A stretch of 64,000 bases of DNA from contig JADJAD010000017.1 in NCBI GenBank assembly GCA_016704465.1, positions 102,125 to 166,124 of the forward strand. The letters are read 5' to 3'. Of this stretch, positions 25,051 to 35,970 are shown piece by piece. Each line of letters starts with the position of its first letter. Position 1 is the first letter of the stretch. The translations under genes and the position numbers were made by a program. The notes under the pieces are model-generated. The model did no database searches. It saw only the letters and a program-made list of their open reading frames with translations, and was not told where the DNA came from. The DNA comes from Gemmatimonadota bacterium. Lineage in GTDB: Bacteria; Gemmatimonadota; Gemmatimonadetes; Gemmatimonadales; Gemmatimonadaceae.

Positions 25051-25666
25051 GAATTCCTCCAGAGATGGGGGGGAGTATCCGGCGGACGTCGGAACGGCAC
25101 CGGGAGAGCGGACACGGCACGCGCCAGGACCGGTGCGCGGCTCGGCGCGAGGGAACGGGCTTGGGGAGGCGGGAGACGGACGGCGGGCCTCGCGACGCTG
25201 GAGGCGGGAGGCGGGAGGCGGGAGGCGGGAGGCGGGAGGCGGGAGGCGGGAGGCGGGAGGCGGGAGGCGGGAGGCGGGAGGCGGGAGGCGGGAGGCGGGA
25301 ACCGAATCTACAAGTGACCGGCAGCTACGGATAGATCGAGGCTGAGGCTGTCCGACTGCCCTGGCGAAGAGCGGCATCGGCGGCCGTCGCGTGGCCGGCG
25401 CCCGCTCGCAATCTCAAGCTTGGGCGCCTTCGTGAGCTCCGTGACCTCTGTGGTAAGAAGGCCGTTCCAACCGAGGTCGCCGACCGCACCGAGGCCACTG
25501 ACGCCAGCGTGCCTGATGGGTGACGCGCCAACTCGCGCGCGCACGGTCAGGCGATCGCCGTCCGGAATCGTGGCGCCCCCGCTGGCGCTGCCCGGTGGTG
25601 CAGTGTTACCTCTGGACACGTGCGCGCGAGGCGACCGCCGCTTCGCGTTGTGCACCCCCCTGGGAC
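25051..25666. other. Intergenic region with minisatellite, no gene
   Basis: About 615 bp between the divergent lipoprotein gene and the small His/Cys protein. It holds the 7-bp minisatellite and, at 25428-25454, a CTCCGTGACCTCTGTGGT-type segment. Open frames across it are repeats of PPPASRL caused by the minisatellite and are not believed. Confidence 0.6.
25200..25300. repeat. Minisatellite of about 14 GGAGGCG units
   Basis: Uninterrupted tandem copies of the 7-mer GGAGGCG over about 100 bp. Each unit places G runs close enough for G-quadruplex formation on the plus strand. Copy number is likely to vary and may be mis-assembled. Confidence 0.95.
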
Positions 25667-26086
25667 ATGCCGACGATTCGACGCCTCACCGCCGCCCTCT
25701 GCTCCATTTTCGTCCTGCAGCTCGTGCTGCCGGGGAGGTCGGAGTCGTGCGCGTTCCACGGATCGGCCGATTCGCACGCCAGCGGCCGGAGTGGCACAAG
25801 CGATTCGCACGGTACGCGCGGTGCCGGTGACGCGCACCACGACGTTGGCGACGCATCGCGTGCCCGAGGCGCTGCCTCCGACTCGCACGGTGACCAGACG
25901 CCATGTCATGGGCCGGACGCCTTGGCGGACTGTGCGGCGATGGTGGCGTGCGCGAGTGCTCCGGCGCTCCCCGCCGGCGCGACGCACACGGGCATTCGCC
26001 CCGCGGGCATGGCGATCGCAGGCCCGTCCAATGCCGCGCCACGACTCCCAGGTACGGCGCCCGACACCCCGCCCCCGAAAGCCTGA
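25667..26086 (+). CDS. Small secreted His/Cys-rich protein, putative metal binder of the cus operon
   Basis: 139 residues. The signal peptide (AALCSIFVLQLVLPGRSES) is followed by a segment with many His, Asp and Cys residues (CAFHGSADSHASG, SDSHGT, DAHHDVGDAS, ASDSHGDQTPCHGPD, DCAAMVACAS). It lies 115 bp before the TolC-type gene of a Cus-like efflux set and on the same strand. Such residues fit periplasmic Cu/Ag binding, but no family is recognised, so function is inferred from composition and place. Confidence 0.6.
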   Translation: MPTIRRLTAALCSIFVLQLVLPGRSESCAFHGSADSHASGRSGTSDSHGTRGAGDAHHDVGDASRARGAASDSHGDQTPCHGPDALADCAAMVACASAPALPAGATHTGIRPAGMAIAGPSNAAPRLPGTAPDTPPPKA

Positions 26087-26201
26087 CCTCCCACTCGGAG
26101 TGCGCTCGTAGCCCTCGCTCACGCTGAGCGACGGAGAGCACGAGCGAATCGTTAGGCACCTCGACGCGCCGTCGGGGGAATTTCCGGGAGAAGGCTCCAA
26201 T

Positions 26202-27652
26202 ATGCATCAGTTACGGTTCCCCCCGCGGCCGCGGGCGGCCGGGTCACGCGCATGGTGCCGGCCGGGCGACCGGCTGCGCAACCACGCCAGGCTCGCTCGC
26301 GTCGCAGTCGTCGTTGCGCTGCTCTCGCCCTACGGCGGACCTGGCGCTCAAGTGCCCGCGCGCCTCGGCGTACGCTTGAGCGACCTGTACACCGAAGTCC
26401 TGCGTGCCAACCCACGCCTCACTGCCGCGCGGAGCTGGCGCGGGCCGCCGAGGCGCGGATCTCCGCCGCCGGCCGCCCGCCGGATCCGCAGCTGCAGATC
26501 GGTGCGATGAACTACATGCTCCCGCAACTGGTGCCGATGGACCCGCTGGGCATGGTGCAGCTGCAAGTCATGCAGATGGTCCCGATCAACGGCACCCTCG
26601 CCCTCGCCACGCGCGCCGCGGCCGCCCAGTCTGCGGCCATGCGCGCCCGGACGGACGAGGTCTCCTGGGCGCTCCGCAACCAGGTGGCCATGGCCTTTTT
26701 CGAGCTGTCGGCGACCGATCGCACCCTCGACGTCATGCGCCAGACCTTGCGCCTGCTGGCCAACATCACCGAGACCGCGGCGTCGATGTACCGGGTGGGC
26801 GAGGGGCGGCAGGTCGATGTGCTGCGCGCCCGGGTCGAGATCGCCCGCATGACCGAGGACACCATTCGCATGCAGGCCATGCGCGAGACGATGGTCGCGC
26901 GCCTCAACGCGCTCGCGGACCGCGACGCCGATATCCCGATAGGCACGCCACTGCCCCCGCGCTTTCCTGACGAATTCCCCGAGCGACCGTGGCTCGATTC
27001 GGTGGCCGCGCTCAACCGGCCCATGGTGCGCGCCGCGCTCGAGGAGGTGCGCGCCGCCGAGGCCGGCGAGCGCATCGCCCGGCGCGCCCTCATTCCGGAC
27101 CTGCAGGTCGGCGTGCAGTACGGGCAGCGCGGGGCGTCCCGATTCCAGGGCGACGACATGGCCGGGACGCAGCGCATGGGGAGCCTGATGATCGGGGCCT
27201 CGATCCCCATCTTCGCCCGCTCTCGGCAGCTGCAACTCCGGGAGGAGGCGGCGGCCATGCGGGCGATGGCGCAGGCCGAGGTGGCGGTCGTCCGCGCCGA
27301 GACGCGTGGGGGACTGGGAGAGGCCCTCGCCGCGCTCACCCGCGCCAGGCGGCTCGGGCAGCTGTACCGCACCGAGATCCTCCCGCAGGCGGAGGCCACC
27401 GTGCACTCGTCGCTCGCGGCCTACCGCGTGGGGAGCGTCGACTTCATGACGCTGCTCGACAACCAGATGAGCGTGAATCGCTACCGCCTCGAGCTCGCCA
27501 CACTCGACGCCGACGAGGGCAAGGCGTGGGTCGAGCTGGAGATGCTGACCGGGCACGAACTGTTCGACCCGAACACGATTGCACGGCACGACGCCATTGC
27601 GCCGACCAGATCGAACAGCGCCGGTGCCCCGACTTCTGGAGGTGCCCCATGA
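26202..27652 (+). CDS. TolC/CusC-type outer-membrane efflux protein, single frameshift
   Basis: Outer-membrane channel of a heavy-metal RND pump. It starts at the ATG at 26202 with GGAGAAGG upstream and a hydrophobic leader (RVAVVVALLSPYGGPGAQ). The first part (LSDLYTEVLRANPRLTAAR) and the rest (ELARAAEARISAAGRPPDPQ) are in different frames; a missing base near 26440 would join them. Two OEP repeats follow, with long amphipathic helices (YRVGEGRQVDVLRARVEIAR; YRVGSVDFMTLLDNQMSVNR) typical of the family. About 483 residues when restored. Its stop overlaps the ATG of the adaptor gene (ATGA). Confidence 0.85.
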
Positions 27653-28989
27653 ACCGCGAGCCTGGACCATCGAACGTCGCATCGACCGGACGTGTGCGCA
27701 CCACCGTGCGTGTCGTGCTCTATGCCGGGGTCCTCGCGGCTACGGTCGCGGGGGTGTACCTGCTCACGCGCGACGACGCGCCTCCCACGGTCATGGCCGA
27801 CGGAATGGATCATTCGGCCATGCTGATGACGGGGAGCGATGCGCCCCAACCCGTCACCCTCACGCTCGATCAGTCGAACCGTATCGGCGTCACCTACGCC
27901 GAGGCAACCGAGGGGCCGTTCGGCAAGGAGATCCGGACCGTCGGGCAGATCACGCTCGACGAAACGCGCGTGCAGTCGGTCTCGACGAAGATCGACGGGT
28001 GGGTGGACCAGCTCTTCGTCAACGCGACCGGGCAGCCGGTACGCGCTGGGGCCCCGCTCTTCACGCTCTACTCGCCGATGCTCGTGCAGGCACAGGAGGA
28101 GTTGCTGCTGGCGACCAGGCTCGGGCAGGAACTGTCGGGTGCAACCGCCGACGCACAGGGTGGCGCGACAACGCTCGTGGAGTCGGCACGCCGCCGGCTC
28201 GCGTACTGGGACATCCCGGCTGGTGACATCGCTGCCGTCGAACGCAGCGGCGTGCTGCAGAAGCTGCTCACCATCTACGCGCCGGCCAGCGGCCATGTCC
28301 TGGAGAAGAACGTGGTGGCCGGCCAGCGGATCATGGCCGGCGAGTCGCTCTACCGCATCGCCGACCTGCGCGAAGTGTGGGTGGAGGGCGAGGTCTTCGA
28401 GCAGGACCTGGCCGACGTGCGCGTGGGGCAGACGGTGCATGCCGACCTGTCGGCGATGCCGGGCGAACACCGAATGGGACGCATCTCGTTCGTCTATCCC
28501 ACCATCAGTCCGGAAACCCGCACGGCACGCGTGCGTGTGGTGCTCGCCAACGGCGACCTGCGGCTCAAGCCGGGGATGTACGCCACGCTGCGCATCATGG
28601 GGACGGAACGCGCCCGCGTCCTGACCGTGCCGCGTGACGCGGTGCTCTCAACGGGCGAGCGGCACGTGCTGTTCGTGCGCGACAGCGCCAACGTGCTGGT
28701 GCCGCGCGAGGTGGAGATCGGGACGTCGAGCGACGACCGCGTCGAGGTCCTGCGCGGGCTGGTGGAAGGCGAGACCGTCGTCCGGTCGGCGACGTTCCTG
28801 GTGGACGCCGAGTCGAACCTCGGCAAGGCGTTAGGCGGGATGGGCAACATGCCCGGCATGGACATGCAGACGCCGCCGACCCCGGCTCCCCATGCGGGAC
28901 ACCCGCCCCGCAGGAGCGCCGCGCCGGCGAAGGGCGCGCCGCCGATCAAGGTGCCGAAGGACTCCGGCGCGCACACCGGACATCCATAA
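27649..28989 (+). CDS. cusB: CusB-type RND efflux periplasmic adaptor
   Basis: A 446-residue membrane-fusion protein. An N-terminal anchor (VVLYAGVLAATVAGVYLLT) is followed by a Met/His/Asp-rich segment (MADGMDHSAMLM). The barrel-sandwich hybrid domain comes next (YAPASGHVLEKNVVAGQRIM, then AGESLYRIADLREVWVEGEV) with a beta-barrel (SFVYPTISPETRTARVRV). The tail is Met/His-rich (GNMPGMDMQT, HAGHP, HTGHP), as expected for Cu/Ag delivery. It overlaps the outer-membrane gene and is followed after 13 bp by the pump gene. Confidence 0.93.
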   Translation: MNREPGPSNVASTGRVRTTVRVVLYAGVLAATVAGVYLLTRDDAPPTVMADGMDHSAMLMTGSDAPQPVTLTLDQSNRIGVTYAEATEGPFGKEIRTVGQITLDETRVQSVSTKIDGWVDQLFVNATGQPVRAGAPLFTLYSPMLVQAQEELLLATRLGQELSGATADAQGGATTLVESARRRLAYWDIPAGDIAAVERSGVLQKLLTIYAPASGHVLEKNVVAGQRIMAGESLYRIADLREVWVEGEVFEQDLADVRVGQTVHADLSAMPGEHRMGRISFVYPTISPETRTARVRVVLANGDLRLKPGMYATLRIMGTERARVLTVPRDAVLSTGERHVLFVRDSANVLVPREVEIGTSSDDRVEVLRGLVEGETVVRSATFLVDAESNLGKALGGMGNMPGMDMQTPPTPAPHAGHPPRRSAAPAKGAPPIKVPKDSGAHTGHP

Positions 28990-29002
28990 GGGAGCGACGA
29001 CC

Positions 29003-32000
29003 ATGCTCAAGCGCATCATCGAATGGTCCGTCCGCAACACGCTGCTCGTGGCGCTGTTCACCGTTGGCGTCGCGATCGCCGGCGTGATCGCCGTACAGCG
29101 CACGCCGCTCGAGGCCATTCCCGACCTCTCCGACGTGCAGGTCATCGTCCAGGCCGACTACAACGAGCAGGCGCCGCGCATTGTCGAGGACCAGGTCACG
29201 TATCCCATCGCCACCGAGATGCTGCGCGTGCCCGGGGCCAGGACGGTGCGTGGCTATTCCTTCTTCGGGGTCTCGTTCGTCTACGTGATCTTCGAGGACG
29301 GCACCGACCTGTACTGGGCCCGCACGCGCGTGCTCGAGTACCTCAACGGCATCTCCGGCAAGCTCCCCCCGAGCGTGACCCCCTCACTCGGCCCCGACGC
29401 CACCGGGCTGGGGTGGATCTTCCAGTACGCGATCGAGGACACCAGCGGGCGGCTCAACCTTGCCGAATTGCGCGGTGTGCAGGATTGGTACCTGCGGTAT
29501 GCACTGACCGCCGTCCCGGGCGTGTCCGAGGTCGCCAGCATCGGCGGCTTCGAGAAGCAGTATCAGGTCGACATCGACCCGGCCAAGCTGCTGGCGTATG
29601 GCATCCCGGTGACCCGGGTGATGGCGGCGTTGCAGGCGGCCAACAACGACGTCGGCGCGATGACGATGGAGCTGTCCGAGCGCGAGTACATGGTGCGCGG
29701 CCTGGGGTACCTGCGATCGCTGGCCGACATCGAGAACGTCGTGGTCGGGGCCACGCGCGCGGGGACCCCCATTCGCGTGGCCGAACTGGGGCGCGTGAGT
29801 GTAGGCCCCGCCAACCGGCGCGGCGTGGCCGATCTCGACGGACGCGGCGACGCCGTGGGCGGCATCGTCGTCATGCGCTTCGGCCAGAACGCACTGACCA
29901 CGATCGAGGCGGTCAAGGCCAGGCTCGCCGAGGTTCAGGCTGGACTTCCGCCAGGCGTCGTGGTGACCCCCGTGTACGACCGGAGCGACCTGATCGAGCG
30001 CGCGATCGCGACGCTCAAGGGGAAGCTGCTCGAGGAGTCGCTCATCGTGGCCTTGGTATGCATCGTCTTCCTGCTGCACGTGCAGTCGGCGCTGGTGGCG
30101 ATCGTGACCCTCCCCATCGGCATCCTCATGGCCTTCGTCGCCATGCGCTGGGTCGGCGTCGGGGCCGACATCATGTCGTTAGGCGGCATCGCCATCGCCA
30201 TCGGGGCGATGATCGACGCCGCGATCGTGATGATCGAGAACATGCACAAGCATCTCGAGCGGGCCGCACCTGCCGACGGTGACGCGCGCCACTTCTCGAC
30301 GAGTCACCTCAGCACGGCGCAGCGCTGGCGCATCGTCGTGGAGAGCGCGCAGGAGGTGGGACCAGCGCTCTTCTTCTCGCTCCTGATCATCACGGTCTCG
30401 TTCCTCCCCGTCTTCACGCTGGAGGGGCAGGAGGGGCGCATGTTCACGCCGCTCGCCTTCACCAAGACGTTTGCCATGGCCGGGGCATCGCTGCTCTCGG
30501 TGACGCTCGTCCCCGTGGCGATGGGACTGTTCATTCGTGGGCGCATCTATCGGGAGCGCGCAAACCCGCTCAACCGGATGCTCATTCGCCTGTATCGCCC
30601 GGTGATCGATGTCGTGCTCCGCTTTCGCGGACCGGTCATCCTCGCCAGCGTCGTCATCCTGATCGTCACGTGGGTCCCGTGGACGCGCATCGGCAGCGAG
30701 TTCATGCCGCCGCTCGACGAAGGGACCATCCTGTTCATGCCGACCACGCTCCCCGGATTCCCCATCGCCCGTGCGCGGGGAATCATGCGGCAGCAGGATG
30801 CCATCCTGAAGTCCTTTCCCGAGGTCGAGCATGTGTGGGGCAAGGCGGGGCGCGCGAACACGGCGACCGACCCGGCCGGTCTCGACATGTTCGAGACCAC
30901 CATCACCCTCAAGCCCGCGAGCGCGTGGCGCGAGGGGATGACGTATGACCGCCTCGTTGCGGCCATGGATTCGGCCGTGCGGTTGCCGGGCGTGACCAAC
31001 GCCTGGACCATGCCCATCAAGGGGCGCATCGACATGCTGGCCACCGGCATCCGCACCCCGGTCGGGATCAAGCTCTTCGGCCCCGACCTGGCCACACTGG
31101 AACGCCTCGGCCGACAGGTCGAGCAGGCGGTGCAGATGGTGCCGGGGACGCGCAGCGCCTTCGCCGAGCGGGCGGTGTCGGGCTACTACCTGGACATCGA
31201 CATCGACCGGGAAGCCGCGGCACGCCACAACGTCAATGTCGCCGACGTGCAGACCGTGATCGCGACTGCCATCGGCGGCATGTCGATAACCCAAACCGTC
31301 GAAGGGCGTGAACGCTACGGCGTGCGGGTGCGCTATCCGCAGGAACTGCGCGACACTCCGGAGCGCCTCGCATCGGTGCTCGTGCCCGTGAACCACGACG
31401 CCGAGGGCGCGCCAGGCTCTGCGTCCATGGGATCGACGGGGATGCCGGGGCCTGCCACGTCGACCAAGGGCAGCACCCAACGCGCCGCAGCTGGCGCGAT
31501 GTCCGCACGTGGTGCGCAGGTACCCCTGGGGCAGCTGGCGACCATCCGCCAGGTGGCCGGTCCCATGGTCGTGCGCACCGAGGGAGCCGTACCGACGGCG
31601 TGGGTCTACGTCGACGTCACCGGACGCGACCTGGGAGGCTACGTACAGGAGGCGCAGGCCATGGTGGCATCCATGGTGACCCTGCCGCCGGGCTACCGCA
31701 TGTCGTGGAGCGGCCAGTACGAATACATGCAGCGTGCGCAGGCGCGCATGACACTCGTCATCCCGGCGACGCTGGCCGTCATCTTCCTGCTGCTCTACTT
31801 CAACTTCCGCAGCGTGGGCGAGACGCTCATCGTCATGCTGTCGCTCCCCTTCGCCATCGTGGGCGGCGTATGGATCGTCTGGGCACTCGGCTACAACTGG
31901 TCGGTGGCGGTCGCCATCGGCTTCATAGCCCTCGCCGGTGTCGCCGCCGAGACGGGGGTGGTGATGCTCATCTACCTCGATCATGCCTGGGCCGAGCGAT

Positions 32001-32318
32001 GTCGTCAGTCGCAACGCCCGACGTTACCGCAACTGTATGAGGCCGTGATCGAGGGAGCGGTCGAGCGCGTGCGCCCGAAGATGATGACCGTGACGGCGAT
32101 CATGGCCGGGCTGCTACCCATCATGTGGGGTCATGGGGACGGGGGCAAGCGTGATGAAGCGCATCGCCGCGCCGATGGTCGGGGGGATGGTGTCGAGCAC
32201 GATCCTGACGCTGGTGGTCATCCCCGCGGTGTACTCGTTGTGGAAGGAGCGAGTGGTGGTGCGGGACGCAGGGGGCGTGAGGTCGGCGGCCGACGACCTG
32301 GCGCCGGCCGGCGGGTGA
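29003..32318 (+). CDS. cusA: CusA/CzcA-family heavy-metal RND pump, frameshifted near 3' end
   Basis: Inner-membrane proton-driven metal exporter, about 1104 residues when restored. It starts MLKRIIEWSVRNTLLV at the ATG at 29003. HME-RND marks are IPDLSDVQVIVQADY, the TM4 motif GGIAIAIGAMIDAAIVMIEN with its proton-relay Asp, and the Met/His-containing periplasmic domains. Close to the end, one extra G in the run at 32135-32138 shifts the frame; without it, GTGASVMKRIAAPMVGGMVS, then STILTLVVIPAVYSLWKE continues to a stop at 32318, the normal family end. The shifted frame reads on into the next gene, creating a false CusA-cytochrome fusion of 1473 codons. Confidence 0.92.
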
Positions 32319-32449
32319 GGCACGGCCACGCGCACTGCGAATTGCCCCCGTGGGCCTTCACAACGTCCCGCATCGGATGCAGAATCGGGAGTCGGCCGTT
32401 CTGCAAACGATGTCGTGCCTTCTCACCCTCTCGTGCCTGGAGTGTCGCG

Positions 32450-33313
32450 ATGCAACGACTCGGGCGTGCCGTGGCATGGATCGTGACCGCCCTGTTCGTC
32501 GTCGTGCTCGCGGCGATCGGCGTGGGGAGTGCGAGACTCGCGGGGGCGATCGAGGTCCCGCCACACGACGCTCCGGCGGCGGTCACCGCGCCGGAGCGCC
32601 AGACGGAGGGCGGACGCCTCGCGAACGCGATGGTGTGCACGCAATGCCACGGGGCCGACTTGGCAGGCTCGGACTTTCTCGACGGCGGCCCCTTCATGCG
32701 GTTGCCGGCGCCCAATCTCACCGGAGGGCGCGTGTCGGCCGCCGTGGTGGAGCGTGCCGTGCGTCATGGCATCGGCAGTGATGGTCGCGCCCTGCTGATC
32801 ATGCCCAGTCAGGCATACGCTCACTTGTCCGACGACGACATGGCCGACATCGCCGGGTACATCGCCTCGCTACCGGACACGCCGCGTGCGCTGATGGAGC
32901 GATCCGTGGGACCGATCGGGCGGGCCGTCGCGGCGTTTCAGGCGACCGAACTGCAGCCGGCGCGCATCACTCCGCAGGCCGATCGGCATCCGGCGAGCGC
33001 CGCCGACGCTGTGAGCCGCTTCACCCCGCTCTGCGCCACGTGCCATGGCGCCGACTTCGGCGGCCAGTTGTTCGTCGCCGAGATCGACTGGTGGGCCCCG
33101 AACCTCACGAGTCATTCCACCGGCGCCGCGTCGTGGACGCTGGAGCAGTTTGCACTCGCGGTGCGCCAGGGGCGGACGCCGGACGGGCGGGCGCTGAGTG
33201 TCGAAGAGATGCCGTGGCGGTCCTTTGCCAGCCTGACGGACGACGAGGTGATCGCGATCTACGAGTTCCTCAGGAGCCAGCCGGCGATTGAGCGGGTGGC
33301 ACCGGCGCGGTAG
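32450..33313 (+). CDS. Membrane-anchored di-haem cytochrome c
   Basis: 287 residues. An N-terminal anchor (VAWIVTALFVVVLAAIGVGS) is followed by two class I cytochrome domains with haem motifs CTQCHGADLAG and CATCHGADFGG, each with a downstream Met candidate (LLIMPSQAYAHL; VEEMPWRSFASL). It resembles the cytochrome subunits of alcohol/aldehyde dehydrogenases or mono/di-haem electron carriers. It lies 131 bp after cusA on the same strand; whether it is co-transcribed or linked to copper handling is unknown. The start is the ATG at 32450. Confidence 0.85.
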   Translation: MQRLGRAVAWIVTALFVVVLAAIGVGSARLAGAIEVPPHDAPAAVTAPERQTEGGRLANAMVCTQCHGADLAGSDFLDGGPFMRLPAPNLTGGRVSAAVVERAVRHGIGSDGRALLIMPSQAYAHLSDDDMADIAGYIASLPDTPRALMERSVGPIGRAVAAFQATELQPARITPQADRHPASAADAVSRFTPLCATCHGADFGGQLFVAEIDWWAPNLTSHSTGAASWTLEQFALAVRQGRTPDGRALSVEEMPWRSFASLTDDEVIAIYEFLRSQPAIERVAPAR

Positions 33314-33537
33314 GGGCGGGGCGCATCCCAAACGATTTGCTGCTATCCTCGACCCTGCCAACGCCGATCGCGTCGACCTGCCCGCAGGCCGTCCGCAATC
33401 GGCGCGCAATGGCCGAGCAGCGGGAGAGCGGACCGGGCGCGGACCGGGCGCCAATCGGTGCTGCAGCGGTGCCACCGGCCGTCCACCGTGCACCGGTCGT
33501 GCACCGGTCGTGCGTTCCCGGTGGCCGCAATCTCCCC

Positions 33538-35758
33538 CTAACTGATCGTCAGCACCCACGGCACCATGTTGTTCGCCGGCGCGTTGTCCCAATCGTTGCC
33601 GCGGACCTTGAGCGTGTTGGCCCATGCACCGGCCGTCGACGCCTGGTAGAGCACCACGACGTCGGCTGAGGCGCCCGCAGCGATCGCTCCGACCGTGCAC
33701 GTCAGCGTCCCGGCGCTCAACGAACAAGTCGTCCCCGGCCCCGACGACAGGTACGTAAGCCCCGACAGTGCCGGAATGCTGAACGTCGACCCGGTGGAGG
33801 CGCCCGGTCCGTTGTTCGTGATCCGATAGCGCGCATCGACTCCCTGCCCCACGTTCGCGGTGGTCGGCGCGAGGACGATCGACACCGCCAGGTCGACCGG
33901 TGGATCGTTATCGACGATGCCGAACACGGGGCGCGGGGGGGTCGGTCCGAACTGCACGCCTCCCTGGCGCAGCGTGAAGGTCAGCGTGTCGTGGTGCGGC
34001 CCTTCGCTCATGGCATCGTCCACGGCGCCATACCGCACCGACTGCGGCAGTGCGAAGTTGGTGCGCGAGAAGGTGAACGTGGATGCTGTCGCGGTGAACT
34101 GCCCGCGTGCGGCGGTGAGGGTGGCGGTGACGCTCGAGCCAGTGACTGGCAGGCCAAGGCACAGCTGGCCAGTGGCGGCGGCGCCTCCTTCTGCCAGCGA
34201 GCCAGTGGACGCGGTGGTCGTGATGGCCACCGTGGGGTCGTAGCCCGCGATCAGGACCGAATCCCGCGCGTAGTGCGCCCGCCAGAACCGCCCGATGCCT
34301 CCGGGCCAGTTGGCAAACGACATGAAGGCTCCGGGGACGTGACTCGTAACCGAGTTGCGATCGGTGAACATCGGCAGCACCTGTCCGCAGACGCCGCCGA
34401 CAAAGCTGCCGAGCGACGTCACCTCCAGCAGCCCGCCGTACGTGGCCTCGCCCCGCACGTCGATGCGATCCATTGCCGACGGCGTGGCGACCTCCATCTG
34501 GAGCCGCGCGTTCGGCTTGAGCGTGAGTTGGTCCAGCGTGAGCGTCGCCGTTCCGGCACCGGGCGCGATGACGCCGCTGTCGGCCTTGACGTGTCCCATG
34601 CGTCCCTGCCCCACGATGCTGCCGCCCTGCAAGTCGTACCGACCCGACTGCACGCCGCTCACCGTGGCTTCGAACACGCCGGCGTTCTGCGTGATCGTCG
34701 CAGATGCGTCGGCAACTATCGTCCCATGGTTCCGTACGACCGGCGCGGACGTGGTATCGCCGATGCTCACGTCTCCAAACGCGGTGAACGTCCCGCGGTT
34801 CTCGAACAGCTGGGTACGCAGCGCGAGCCTCGAGTCGACGACCGACATCAGGGAGGAGGTGCACGACGGTCTGGCCCGTCGGCAGCAGCTTGAGGTTGAC
34901 CGAGGGGCCGATGTCGCCGAAGACGGTGTCGATCCCGGTCTCGAGATCGATCGCGCCCACCAGCGTGGTGTTCGCCAGGATGAGGCTCAGTCCCTGCAGC
35001 GTGACCTGCGCACGGTTCTCGTCCGCGCCGCGAGCGCCGAGCACCCCACCGCTCCACACGACGTAGCCCGGGACCGCTCCCCAATTGTTGTCATAGTCGG
35101 GGGAGATGAGTCGCAGCGTCCCGGGCCCCAGTACGCGTCCCGACTCGAAGTCGAATCGACCATGGCAGTTCACCGACACGTCGTTCTCAATCCGGAAGTC
35201 GCCGGTGTTCACCAGGTCCTCGATCGTCACCGTACCCAGCGCGGCCAGTTCGAGATACGCACCGTTCTGGATGCGCCCAGTCACGTACAGGCTGCCGTAG
35301 TCACGAAATGCGAGACTTCCATCGTTGATCACGTCGACGGCGCCCAATGATGCGGCATCGTCGAACGTCACGCTGGCGCCAGCGGCGACGACGAATTCCT
35401 CGTCGACCCAGAGAAGAATGCTGGCTGGCGCCGTAAAGGTCAGGATAACCCCCGGACCCACGTAGACACTGTCGGCATACGACTGCACGTCGATGTTGAT
35501 CTCGTACGTCCCGACCCCGGTGATGCACACCTCATCGGTGACCGACGGTACGCCACTGGGGAGCCAGTTGGACGCGTCGTTCCAGTCTCCATCGCGCACG
35601 TACAGCCAGTTCTTCTCGCAGATCGCGGGTACCGTGGTACGCGTCGCCGCGGTGGGGATCACTGTAGCTAGTGGGGCCGCAGGTGGTTCGACGCACGCGC
35701 TCAACGCGACCACAAGCGATGCTCCCAGCGCCATCACTACGAATCGCACCCGTTCCAT
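33538..35758 (-). CDS. Large cell-surface lipoprotein with DUF11-like C-terminal domain, single frameshift
   Basis: About 739 residues when restored. The signal peptide ends in a lipobox (LVVALSACVEP). The N-terminal half is a beta-helix-like surface domain (WNDASNWLPSGVPSVTDEV, then repeated short strands such as VTIEDLVNTGDFRIENDVSV). The frame changes near 34855 (VVHLL-PDV against LMSVVDSRLALRT). The C-terminal half holds beta-helix ends, a Calx-beta-like piece (DTLTFTLRQGGVQFGP) and a DUF11-type domain (DLAVSIVLAPTTANVGQGVD, then ARYRITNNGPGAS). Likely an adhesin-like or structural surface protein. A one-base error most simply explains the split. Confidence 0.7.
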
Positions 35759-35970
35759 TCTTTCTCCCTCCGTGGATTGCTGCGTTCACGAGGGAGGCGC
35801 GAATGTCGTGCAGAAATGGACAAACCAGTGCCTCACGCGCCGGTCCGCACGATCAGCGAACCACGCCCGTACCGCCTGGTGGGCGCATCACGCACTCGCA
35901 CCTGTAGCGTGCGAATGTCCAGAAAGCGAACGCGACATCGCCAAGGAAAGGAGTCCCCGCCGTCAGGACC

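Noticed and set aside
25200..25300. CRISPR array.
   Set aside because: The repeat unit is 7 bp with no spacers; it is a minisatellite.
28892..33313. A 1473-codon frame that would fuse the CusA pump to the di-haem cytochrome.
   Set aside because: The linking about 100 codons are Arg/Gly-rich nonsense. The normal CusA end exists in the next frame up to 32318, and the cytochrome has its own start and membrane anchor. The fusion comes from one extra G near 32136.
33314..33537. Short direct repeats (GTGCACCGGTC and GGACCGGGCGC pairs) as a regulatory array.
   Set aside because: Only two copies each, in G+C-rich DNA where such pairs are expected; no symmetry or nearby start.
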